A DNA stretch of 64,000 nucleotides from Phenylobacterium sp. NIBR 498073 (lineage in GTDB: Bacteria; Pseudomonadota; Alphaproteobacteria; Caulobacterales; Caulobacteraceae), in the NCBI RefSeq assembly GCF_027286305.1, contig NZ_CP114599.1, positions 1,798,001 through 1,862,000 on the forward strand. Direction: 5' to 3'. Every line of letters begins with the position of its first letter. Position 1 is the first letter of the stretch. The notes beneath the pieces were generated by a model that had not been told where the DNA came from, did not search any database, and was given only the letters and a program-made list of their open reading frames with translations. Positions 1 to 7,672 of the stretch are shown here, piece by piece. The translations under genes were made by a program, and so were the position numbers.

Positions 1-76
1 CCATCGCGGGGCCTTTGTAAGCTCGCCTCAATGCAAACGCGCGCGGACTCCGCGCCGCAGTGTCAGGGAGGATTTC

Positions 77-1303
77 TTGGATTTCGAGCTCACTGCCGAT
101 CAATGGGCATGGCGCGAGGAGATCCGTTCATTCCTCACCGACCATGTCACGCCGGAACTCCTGCATGAGCTGCTTCACCTGGGCGCCGAAGCTCGGGGGC
201 CGGAGCTACGCGCATTCCGCAGCAAGGTCGGAGAGCGGGGATGGTACGGCCTGGCCTGGCCCGTTGAGTTCGGCGGCCTCGGCCGCGGTCCTGTCGACCA
301 GCACATCCTCCAGACGGAGTTTCTCTACGCGGGAGTGCCGGGGCCGGACTTCACCGTAACGTCCATGGCGCCCATGATCATGCGCTACGGCACTGAGCAG
401 AATAAGGCCGAGTTCCTGCCTGGCATCGCGCGAGGCGAGATTTTCGCGGCCATCGGATACTCAGAACCCAGCGCGGGCACGGACCTCGCAAGCCTGCGAA
501 CCCACGCCGAACTCGATGGCGACGAGTGGGTGATCAACGGGTCCAAAATCTGGAACAGCTTCGCGCATTCGGCCACCCATGAGTGGCTGTTGGTGCGTAC
601 CGATCGGACGGCGGCCAAGCACAAGGGACTGTCGGTCATCATGGTCCCGATCGACACCAAGGGGATCGATGTCCGACCGCTCCGGACCTGGGCCGATTGG
701 CGGATCAACGAAACCTTCTTCACCGACGTCAGGGTGCCGCGGACCAACCTCATCGGCGAGGTGAACAAGGGTTGGATCTATGTCACCGGGGCGCTCGACC
801 TCGAACGGGGTGCGATGCTCACCTCAGGGGACCTGCGACGAGAGTTCGAAGCGCTGGTGGAGTTCTGCCGGACGCAGACACTGAACGACGTGCGGCTCAT
901 CGAACAACCGGACGTACGCACCAAGCTGGTGGAGCTTGATGGTGACATCGAGATCGGCCGCCTCATGGGCCTGGCCGCAGCCTCGAAACTCGAGAGCGGC
1001 TCGATCCCCTCGACCCTAATCAGCGCCGAAAAGATCTTTCTTAGCGAGTTGCGGCAGCGACTTGCCGATTACGGGACGCAGATCCTGGGGGCTTACGGCC
1101 AGCTTCACTGGGCCGATCAGCGATCGCCATTCGAGGGGGCCATGGAACGCCTCTATCGATTCGCGCCGCCTGGGCGGTTCGGCGGCGGCACGAACGAGGT
1201 GCTTCGCGATATCATCGCTCAGCGGGGCTACGGGATGCCCAGTTCCGGCCGTGCGCCCCCGCCAAAACCAGTCTCCTCCCAAGACCTCAAGCAGGAGGCC
1301 TGA
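77..1303 (+). CDS. Acyl-CoA dehydrogenase, FAD-binding subunit (ChsE-like)
   Basis: A 408-residue acyl-CoA dehydrogenase expected to introduce the alpha-beta double bond into an acyl-CoA thioester, passing electrons to ETF. The FAD/substrate signature YSEPSAGTDLASL lies near residue 128 and the C-terminal GGGTNEV motif near residue 369, so the cofactor site looks intact. The start is a TTG preceded by a strong AGGGAGGA ribosome binding site. It is followed one base later by a second, degenerate dehydrogenase subunit, so the two probably form a heteromer, as in the ChsE1-ChsE2 enzymes of steroid side-chain degradation. The family call is secure; the steroid-type substrate is inferred from gene order only. 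It is the first gene of a seven-gene operon. Confidence 0.9.
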   Translation: MDFELTADQWAWREEIRSFLTDHVTPELLHELLHLGAEARGPELRAFRSKVGERGWYGLAWPVEFGGLGRGPVDQHILQTEFLYAGVPGPDFTVTSMAPMIMRYGTEQNKAEFLPGIARGEIFAAIGYSEPSAGTDLASLRTHAELDGDEWVINGSKIWNSFAHSATHEWLLVRTDRTAAKHKGLSVIMVPIDTKGIDVRPLRTWADWRINETFFTDVRVPRTNLIGEVNKGWIYVTGALDLERGAMLTSGDLRREFEALVEFCRTQTLNDVRLIEQPDVRTKLVELDGDIEIGRLMGLAAASKLESGSIPSTLISAEKIFLSELRQRLADYGTQILGAYGQLHWADQRSPFEGAMERLYRFAPPGRFGGGTNEVLRDIIAQRGYGMPSSGRAPPPKPVSSQDLKQEA

Positions 1304-1304
1304 G

Positions 1305-2438
1305 ATGGACCTGTCCTTGAACGCCGAACAGGAAGCCCTTCAGGAGTCCTTCCGCCGCCTCTTCTCCAAGGAATGTCCCACAAGCCTTGTGCGGGACTTG
1401 CAGGCCAATCCGGACGGCGACCACATTTCGTCGCTGTGGAGCAGCCTTGCCGAGGTAGGGTTGTTCGGTCTCGCCTTGCCTGAAGACTTTGGCGGCTACG
1501 GAAGTCTCTTCGATCTGGGATTGGCCTTCATGGAGGCGGGGCGGGTCCTGTGCCCTACGCCGGTCTACAGCACCGTGGCGTTCGGTCAGGCGCTGCACCG
1601 GTTCGGTTCGGCCGCGCAGAAGCAGCAGTGGTTGCCCGGCGTAGCGGCCGGCGCGATGGTCGGCAGCGTGGCCTTGTCCAACCCTTCTGACGCCTCGGAC
1701 GTCTCGCCGCGTCTTATTGCACGCTACGAAGATGGCGGTTGGCGGCTGAGCGGGGCGCTTGAGTTCGTTGCAAACGCCGACCTTGCATCCGCCGTTGTGA
1801 TCTCTGCTCAAGTGGACGCCGCAGAACCTCCGACCACGCTGGTCTGCATCGTGGATGGCGATCATCCTGATTGCCGCATCGAGCGCATGCAGACCTTTGG
1901 CCGCGACGTCCAATGCGTCATGACCTTCGATGGCGTCGCCGTTGATCCGGCGCGCCTTATTTACGTCGAGCCGGCCGAACGCCTGTCGGGTGAACTCCAC
2001 GCATTCAGCAACGCCATGACTGCGCTCCAGGCCATGGAAATGATCGGCGGCGCTCAAGCGGTCCTCGACCGGACCGTTGAGTATGTCATCGGCCGCACGC
2101 AGTTCGACCGACCGCTGGCGAGTTTCCAGGCCGTCCAGCACCATGTGGCCAACATGCATATCGCGATCGAGGGCGCTCGCCTGGCGGCCTATCAGGCCGC
2201 GTGGCTGACCTCTCAGGGACGCTTGGCCGAACGGGAAGTCGCGCTTGCGAAGCAAAGGTGCGGGGAGGCTTACAAGTTCGCCACGCTGACGGCTCATCAA
2301 TTGCATGGCGGCATGGGCTACATGCGTGAGTTTGACCTGCACCTGTGGTCCGAACGGGCAAAGGCGAGCGAATTGCTCGGCGGACCCGCGGCGGTTCAGT
2401 CGCGACGCCTGGAACGCGCCATGTCGTTGGTCGGCTGA
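1305..2438 (+). CDS. Acyl-CoA dehydrogenase, degenerate partner subunit
   Basis: A 377-residue acyl-CoA dehydrogenase fold protein. The start is the ATG one base after the upstream stop, with CAGGAGG inside the end of the upstream gene. Where the upstream subunit has YSEPSAGTD, this one has SNPSDASD near residue 124, so the usual FAD/substrate signature is lost, while QLHGGMGYM near residue 332 is kept. Paired subunits in which one partner contributes little of the FAD site are known for the alpha2beta2 ChsE-type dehydrogenases. I infer that it is a structural partner of the preceding gene product rather than an independent enzyme. A longer reading frame upstream overlaps the previous gene and is rejected. 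Confidence 0.88.
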   Translation: MDLSLNAEQEALQESFRRLFSKECPTSLVRDLQANPDGDHISSLWSSLAEVGLFGLALPEDFGGYGSLFDLGLAFMEAGRVLCPTPVYSTVAFGQALHRFGSAAQKQQWLPGVAAGAMVGSVALSNPSDASDVSPRLIARYEDGGWRLSGALEFVANADLASAVVISAQVDAAEPPTTLVCIVDGDHPDCRIERMQTFGRDVQCVMTFDGVAVDPARLIYVEPAERLSGELHAFSNAMTALQAMEMIGGAQAVLDRTVEYVIGRTQFDRPLASFQAVQHHVANMHIAIEGARLAAYQAAWLTSQGRLAEREVALAKQRCGEAYKFATLTAHQLHGGMGYMREFDLHLWSERAKASELLGGPAAVQSRRLERAMSLVG

Positions 2439-2483
2439 TCAGGAGCCCGTTCCCATGCAAAACCGCGAGACACCGGCCGACCG

Positions 2484-2987
2484 ATGACTGCATCCCTACT
2501 TACGCCCGAGGCGCTCGCCATGATCGGCGCCTCGGAGAGCGGCTCGGTGGACATCATCGCGCGCGACTTCCAGCGGTGGGCGGCGGCGGCCGGCGACCTC
2601 AATCCCCTTTATTTCGACGCTGACTTCGCGCGAGCGCATGGGCATCCCGATGTCTTGATGCCGCCACTCTTTCTCTCGACCAGGCTGATGAGCGTTTCGG
2701 ACCCCGCCAAGCTCCGGCCCGATGGCATCCCCAACAGCATGGATCACGCGATGCCCCTTCCGCCTCGCCGAATGGCCGGCTCGGAAGAGTGGAATTTCCA
2801 TGCGCCCGCCTATGCCGGTGACGTCATTCACTGGCGGCGCGAGCTGGTCGATCTTGAAGAGAAGGCAGGTCGGTCCGGCCCATTTGTCGCGATCACCTGG
2901 GTGACGACCTATCGAAGGCTGCCCGAGGAACTGGTGGCGGTGAATATCAACTCCTTGTTGGCCTTGCCGCTGCAGGCAGGAGGCTGA
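2484..2987 (+). CDS. MaoC-like hydratase, N-terminal type (ChsH2-like)
   Basis: A 167-residue hot-dog fold protein of the MaoC/FAS1-like dehydratase type. The hydratase motif near residues 38-45 reads GDLNPLYFD: the Asp-x-Asn-Pro part is kept but the catalytic His of the usual NPxH is a Tyr. The next gene, two bases downstream, encodes a second MaoC-like protein that keeps a His, so the two probably form one heteromeric enoyl-CoA hydratase. In Mycobacterium the analogous ChsH2 carries a DUF35 domain fused to its C-terminus; here DUF35 is a separate gene (4639-5064). The role (hydration of the product of the paired dehydrogenase) is inferred from context. Confidence 0.8.
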   Translation: MTASLLTPEALAMIGASESGSVDIIARDFQRWAAAAGDLNPLYFDADFARAHGHPDVLMPPLFLSTRLMSVSDPAKLRPDGIPNSMDHAMPLPPRRMAGSEEWNFHAPAYAGDVIHWRRELVDLEEKAGRSGPFVAITWVTTYRRLPEELVAVNINSLLALPLQAGG

Positions 2988-2989
2988 GC

Positions 2990-3436
2990 ATGGGCGAACA
3001 AACTCCTTGCTACGACGATGTCGAAGTCGGCGACCTCCTGCCGGTCCTTTCGACCACGGTGGGGCGCACGCAGCTCTTTCTATTCAGCGCCGCGACCAAC
3101 AACGCCCATCGGATCCACTACGACCAGACCTGGGCGGTCCAGGAGGAGGGGCTGAGGGATATCGTGGTGCATGGGCCCTTGCATGGCGCACTCGCCGCCC
3201 GCTCCGTGACGGACTGGGCTGGTCCGGACGCCATGATGGCAGGCTACGCCATGCGGCACAGACGCCCCGCCTTCCCGGGTGATGAACTGCGCTTCCAGGG
3301 AACTGTCAGCGCAAAGCGACTTCAGGGCGGCAAGGGGATCGTCGAAGTGGAGGTTGAAGAAACCAACGCGCAGGGCGAGGTTCTCGGCTCTGCCCTGATT
3401 TCGGTCGCCTTGCCTCGGCGGGATGTGGCGTTGTGA
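2990..3436 (+). CDS. MaoC-like acyl dehydratase (ChsH1-like)
   Basis: A 148-residue MaoC-family hot-dog protein. Near residues 35-47 it has the block SAATNNAHRIHYD, the HRIHYD form of the hydratase motif seen in acyl-CoA hydratases of this superfamily, and a later VVHGPLHGAL segment typical of the fold. It follows the previous MaoC gene by two bases and overlaps the next gene by four (GTGA), so translation is likely coupled. It probably supplies the catalytic His for a heteromer with the 2484-2987 product. The substrate is unknown; by analogy with the ChsH1-ChsH2 pair it would be an enoyl-CoA with a bulky or branched acyl part. Confidence 0.82.
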   Translation: MGEQTPCYDDVEVGDLLPVLSTTVGRTQLFLFSAATNNAHRIHYDQTWAVQEEGLRDIVVHGPLHGALAARSVTDWAGPDAMMAGYAMRHRRPAFPGDELRFQGTVSAKRLQGGKGIVEVEVEETNAQGEVLGSALISVALPRRDVAL

Positions 3437-4635
3437 AGCGCGGCCTCAAAGGCGAGGCGGCGATCGTCGGCGTGGCCGAATGGCGGCCCACCCGCGACCC
3501 GACCGCTCTATCCCTATTCTCCATCGAGCAGTGGGCGCAGCTAGCCCGCGAAGCGTTGAACGACGCCGGCCTCGCCGCCGAGCAGGTCAATGGTCTGGTG
3601 ACCAGTAAGCTAGCGGAAGTGAGCATCTTCGCCCCCGCGACCATCTCGGAATATCTCGGCCTGCCGGTCAATTTCGCAGAGTATGTGGATCTTGGCGGCG
3701 CCAGCGCCGGGGCGATGGTGTGGCGCGCGGCGGCCGCGATCGAACTGGGACTTTGCGATGTCGTGGTTTGCGCTTTACCCGCATCCCCCGGACCGCCGTC
3801 CCTTCGTCCGGTGCCACAGGACACCACGCACTACGGATCATTCGCCGGGGCCTACGGTTCCCCCCAGGCGGAGTTCGACATTCCGCACGGGAACGTCTTT
3901 CAAAACGTGTCCTATGCGATGATCGCCCAGAGATACGCTGCCATGCACGGCTATGATCCCCGCGCCATGGCCAAGATCGCGGTCGATCAGCGGATCAGCG
4001 CCTGCGCCAATCCAGCGGCGTTCTTCCACGGCAAGCCGATCACTATCGACGATGTCCTGGCCAGCCCCATGATCGCCGATCCTTTGCATATGCTGGAAAT
4101 CGTCATGTCGATGTACGGGGGCGCGGCGGTCGTTGTGGCGAGTGCAGATGTGGCGCGGACCTGCCGGCATCGCCCGGTCTGGATTCGTGGGTTCGGCGAG
4201 CATCTGGCGTTCAAGACCCCGACCTATGCGGAAGACATGCTGCGTACGCCGATGGCGGTGGCGGCCAGCTCGGCGCTTCAAATGGCGCAGGTCGCGCACG
4301 CAGATATCGACATGGTTTCAATCTACGACTGCTACACCATCACGGTCGTCACCTCCCTGGAGGACGCGGGATTTTGCGGCCGCGGACAGGGCATGGCCTT
4401 TGTGCGCGACCATGACCTCAGCTTCCGTGGCGAGTTCCCCTGCAATCCTCATGGCGGACAACTGTCCTTCGGTCAGGCCGGGATCGCCGGGGGCATGTCC
4501 CATGTCTGCGACGCGACGCGTCAGATTCAGGCGCGGGCAGGCGCCAACCAGGTCAAGGACTGCCACCGGGCATTCGTCACGGGCAATGGCGGTGTCATGG
4601 GCGAGCAGGTCGCCCTTGTCCTCCAGGGGGACTAG
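3433..4635 (+). CDS. Thiolase-like protein of the lipid-transfer/Ltp2 group
   Basis: A 400-residue thiolase-fold protein starting at a GTG that overlaps the upstream stop. The segment that holds the nucleophilic Cys in true thiolases reads LGGASAGAM here, without Cys, and the usual GHPxGxTG segment reads SFGQAGIAGG, without His. The C-terminal NGG loop (TGNGGVMG) is present, as is a YDCYTITV block near residue 297. Loss of the thiolase Cys together with an adjacent DUF35 gene is what is known for Ltp2-type retro-aldolases, which cleave beta-hydroxy-acyl-CoA side chains rather than perform Claisen cleavage. Aldolase function is an inference; an inactive or scaffolding thiolase homologue is the alternative. 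Confidence 0.82.
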   Translation: MKRGLKGEAAIVGVAEWRPTRDPTALSLFSIEQWAQLAREALNDAGLAAEQVNGLVTSKLAEVSIFAPATISEYLGLPVNFAEYVDLGGASAGAMVWRAAAAIELGLCDVVVCALPASPGPPSLRPVPQDTTHYGSFAGAYGSPQAEFDIPHGNVFQNVSYAMIAQRYAAMHGYDPRAMAKIAVDQRISACANPAAFFHGKPITIDDVLASPMIADPLHMLEIVMSMYGGAAVVVASADVARTCRHRPVWIRGFGEHLAFKTPTYAEDMLRTPMAVAASSALQMAQVAHADIDMVSIYDCYTITVVTSLEDAGFCGRGQGMAFVRDHDLSFRGEFPCNPHGGQLSFGQAGIAGGMSHVCDATRQIQARAGANQVKDCHRAFVTGNGGVMGEQVALVLQGD

Positions 4636-4638
4636 GCC

Positions 4639-5064
4639 TTGGATAGCCGCCCGCAGAAACCATCGATCCTTCCAACCCCGACGGCGCTGCCGTTCTGGGA
4701 TGGCTTGAAGCAGGGCAAAATCCTCCTGCAGTTTTCCCCCTCAAGCCAGAAGTGGGTGTTCTATCCGCGAGTCTTGGCGCCAGGCACGCTAGCCGACGAC
4801 CTGGAATGGCGCGAAGTGAGCGGCGGAGGAATTCTCTACACCTTCGCCATCGCTCGATATCCCACGGCTCCCGCCTGGAAGGCTTCCACGCCTCAGCTGC
4901 TCGGCGTGGTGGAGCTCGACGAGGGACCGCGTCTGACCACAGAGATCGTGGAGGCCTCGCCGGAAGAGTTGCGCGTCGGCATGCGTATGCGTCCAGTCTT
5001 GGGGGCGGCGCCGGATGGGGATGTCACGATGCTGCGCTTTGCGCCAGATTGGTCCGGTGGCTGA
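4639..5064 (+). CDS. DUF35 OB-fold protein lacking its zinc ribbon cysteines
   Basis: A 141-residue DUF35/OB-fold protein, partner of thiolase-like enzymes. Typical members begin with a rubredoxin-like zinc ribbon (two CxxC pairs); at the matching place (residues 30-42) this one reads QFSPSSQKWVFYPR, so all the ribbon cysteines are gone while the flanking fold seems kept. The OB part (GGGILYTFAIARYP, then LLGVVELDEGPRLTTEIV) is recognisable. The likely start is the TTG three bases after the thiolase stop. It probably forms the non-catalytic half of a complex with the 3433-4635 product. A second DUF35 in this window (23591-23974) keeps its zinc cysteines. Confidence 0.8.
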   Translation: MDSRPQKPSILPTPTALPFWDGLKQGKILLQFSPSSQKWVFYPRVLAPGTLADDLEWREVSGGGILYTFAIARYPTAPAWKASTPQLLGVVELDEGPRLTTEIVEASPEELRVGMRMRPVLGAAPDGDVTMLRFAPDWSGG

Positions 5065-5131
5065 CCTTGAGGGGTCAGGGCGTTTAAGTTCGCCGGGGTC
5101 GTTTCGGCCGGGCCAAAGGTGAGAAGGCGAC

Positions 5132-6295
5132 ATGCCCGAGCGTGAGTGGATCGGCGCCGAGGACGCTTGCGAGCGGCTCGGGGTGCGGCCGCAGACCCTT
5201 TATGCCTACGTCAGCCGCAATCCGGTCCGAGTGCGCCAGGACCCTGACAATCCGCGGCGGAGCCTCTACCACGCGACGGACATCGCAGCGCTCGCCGCCC
5301 GTCGCTCCCGCAGCCGGCGGACGGCCGATGTCGCGGCCGAGGCCATCGATTGGGGGGAGCCGGTCCTCGAGAGCGCCATCACCACCGTCGCCTTTGGTCG
5401 CCTGTTCTATCGCGGCCGCGACGCGATCAAACTGGCGGAGACCGAGACACTGGAATCGGTGGCGCGCCTGCTGCGCGGTGGTCACGGCGTGGCTCTCAAG
5501 CGCGCGGAACGCCCCGCCCCACCCGTGGGCGCAGACATGCGCTCGCGCGCCTATCTGGTCCTGGCCTTGCGCGCCGCAGCGGATCCGCCGGCGAGAGGCC
5601 GCGGACACCTCTCCCTAGCTGTGGAAGCTGCGACACTACTTGACGTCCTGGTCGATGCGGTGACAGGGGCGGTCGAAAGCGGACCCATCCATGTTCGTCT
5701 GGCGCTGGCTTGGGGTCAGGGCCCGGGAGGACAGGCGGCGGACCTCATTCGACGCCTCTTGGTCCTCGTCGCCGACCATGAGCTCAATCCGTCGGCCTTC
5801 GCTGCGCGGGTGGCGGCATCGACGGGAGCCTCGCTCAGCGCTTCGGCCTTGGCCGGCCTCGCCACCCTCTCTGGCCCGCGCCATGGCGGCGCTTCGGCTT
5901 CCGTCAGCGCGTTCATCGAAGAGGCCGACCGTCTCGGCCCGCCGGAGGCCGTCAGGCGGCGGTTGCAGGATGACCGGGCCTTGCCGGGTTTCGGGCACAA
6001 TCTCTATCCGGGCGGCGATCCCAGAGCTGCGGCCTTGTTAGAGCGTTTCACGCTCCCCGATCTGCCTGGCGATCTTGCTGAAGCTGTGTTCGCGGCCACC
6101 GGTCTGCGTCCGAATATCGACTTTGCCCTGGTCGCGGCCTGTCAGGCCATGCGGTTGCCTGAGGATGCGCCCTTCCAGATCTTCACGGTGGCGCGCTGTG
6201 CGGGCTGGATCGCCCATGCGATCGAACAGGGCGAAGCCGACAAGATCATCCGCCCCAGGGCTCGTTACTCAGGTCCGGCGCTCTCCTTGGAATAG
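5132..6295 (+). CDS. Citrate synthase-family protein with N-terminal helix-turn-helix
   Basis: A 387-residue protein with a MerR/excisionase-like helix-turn-helix at residues 6-55 (GAEDACERLGVRPQTLYAYVSR) and a citrate synthase domain behind it. The key citrate synthase residues are visible: SGPRHGGAS (catalytic His), GFGHNLYPGGDPRA, and the catalytic Asp in RPNIDF. Such HTH-citrate synthases exist in proteobacteria but have no settled role. It closes the catabolic operon and could condense the acetyl- or propionyl-CoA released by the pathway with oxaloacetate. Whether the HTH binds DNA or is a dead structural domain cannot be told from sequence. The start is the ATG at 5132, behind a GGTGAGAAGG stretch. 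Confidence 0.85.
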   Translation: MPEREWIGAEDACERLGVRPQTLYAYVSRNPVRVRQDPDNPRRSLYHATDIAALAARRSRSRRTADVAAEAIDWGEPVLESAITTVAFGRLFYRGRDAIKLAETETLESVARLLRGGHGVALKRAERPAPPVGADMRSRAYLVLALRAAADPPARGRGHLSLAVEAATLLDVLVDAVTGAVESGPIHVRLALAWGQGPGGQAADLIRRLLVLVADHELNPSAFAARVAASTGASLSASALAGLATLSGPRHGGASASVSAFIEEADRLGPPEAVRRRLQDDRALPGFGHNLYPGGDPRAAALLERFTLPDLPGDLAEAVFAATGLRPNIDFALVAACQAMRLPEDAPFQIFTVARCAGWIAHAIEQGEADKIIRPRARYSGPALSLE

Positions 6296-6303
6296 GCTGG
6301 TGG

Positions 6304-7524
6304 CTAGAGCGGCGAGAGGCCCAGGCGAAGTAATTCGACCATTTCGGCGGCCGCGCCCTTGGCGGCGACGGACGGCCTGTCACCGTGCCGGATGATGCCG
6401 CCGCCGCCAGTCATGTTGATGAGCTGCAGGCCCTGGACATCAAATCGGCGCACGGCGCCCGCGTCCTGGCATTCGCGGAAGAGCTGAGTGTTGTTCTCCA
6501 CCATTCGCAGCAGTCGTCGACGGGAGCGTAAAGGTTCGATCTCCGGGTTTGGAGCGCCTGCGAGGAAGTACCGCATCGGCTCAAGCGGGCCGTTTAGCCG
6601 TATGGCGGTGGACGTGCGCAAGAGCGCGGTAAGCTTGTCCATCGGTGCGCACGGCAGCTCGCGGGCGGCCTGCAGGATGTGCCGGTTGATCTTGTCAGCT
6701 CTCGCGAAGCAAGCCTCTACAAGAGCCGTCTTGTCGCCGACGTATTTGTAGAGACGAGGCTTGGTCGTGCCCAGTTCAGCGGCCAGATGATCCAGAGATG
6801 TCGTTTCAACCCCTCGGCTGTTGAACATGCGGCTCGCACAGGCGAGGATCGTTTCCCGCTTCACTTCGTGCAGCGCTGCCTGGTCGAAGCCATCAGTGAT
6901 TTGGACGATCAATGGTGAGAGGTCGATCTCGGGCGGAGCAATCGGCGCCTGCCGGTCGGCGGCCCAACCCACCAATAGCAGTCCATTGATGGTCTCAATC
7001 GCCAGTTCACGCTCGGACGCGTCGACGAGGAGGCCGCGCCTGGCGCCAAGCGGGGCCCAATGGATGAGATTGATGATCGTGCGCGCCGCCAACTGAGGAT
7101 CGCACGACCGCAGTTCGCCGCTCTTCAAGCCATGGGAGATCACCCTGGCCAGCCTCGCCTCCACAGCGAGATACATATCAATCACGTCGGTGCGATCTTG
7201 CGGGTGAAGTAGGCCGTATTCGTTGAGAGCAGCGATTTCTGGACGTTCACCGTCGAGCGCAAGCGAGACGAAGCGCTGGACGATCAACAAGGGCGAGGTG
7301 GGCGCCATCGCCTCGCTAAGGCGCTCGCTGAGGAGTTCGCAGGAGCGACGGTAGACCTGGCCCAGGAGGTCCTCGAAGTCCTCCACGTATCGATAGAGGG
7401 CGTTGCGCGTGAAGCCTAGGCTCGCTGCGAGCGTGGCGAGCGACCTCTGCGACATCCCGCGCGCGTTGAGTTGCTTGGCCGCGAGATCCAGCAATTGTTC
7501 GCGACGGCCAGACCTAGCTCGCAT
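6304..7524 (-). CDS. Double-headed TetR family regulator
   Basis: About 406 residues with two complete TetR-type units in one chain. The first DNA-binding head (RSLATLAASLGFTRNALYRYV) lies near residues 25-50 and the second (TTSLDHLAAELGTTKPRLYKYV) near residues 230-255, each followed by a helical domain. It resembles a covalently fused TetR dimer. A paralogue with the same layout lies at 9150-10424. The chosen start is the ATG at 7524, which aligns with the start of the paralogue's conserved part; in-frame ATGs up to 7599 are also possible. It converges on the citrate synthase gene and lies downstream of, and in line with, an acyl-CoA dehydrogenase gene it may control. Confidence 0.82.
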   Translation of the reverse strand: MRARSGRREQLLDLAAKQLNARGMSQRSLATLAASLGFTRNALYRYVEDFEDLLGQVYRRSCELLSERLSEAMAPTSPLLIVQRFVSLALDGERPEIAALNEYGLLHPQDRTDVIDMYLAVEARLARVISHGLKSGELRSCDPQLAARTIINLIHWAPLGARRGLLVDASERELAIETINGLLLVGWAADRQAPIAPPEIDLSPLIVQITDGFDQAALHEVKRETILACASRMFNSRGVETTSLDHLAAELGTTKPRLYKYVGDKTALVEACFARADKINRHILQAARELPCAPMDKLTALLRTSTAIRLNGPLEPMRYFLAGAPNPEIEPLRSRRRLLRMVENNTQLFRECQDAGAVRRFDVQGLQLINMTGGGGIIRHGDRPSVAAKGAAAEMVELLRLGLSPL

Positions 7525-7672
7525 GGCGCACACTCGCCCTCGCATGGCGCGCGACGTCATGGCCCCGCGAACGATGCGGGGGCGGCAGCCGCGCTGCATG
7601 CTGCGCCAAGGGAGAGCGGCCCTGGCCAGGAGCGGAAGCGGTTACGCAAGCGGACTTGTCGTCCACGCCGGG

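Noticed and set aside
1..76. End of an upstream gene at the left edge
   Set aside because: One frame reaches a stop at 18-20, but six codons are too few to support a gene.
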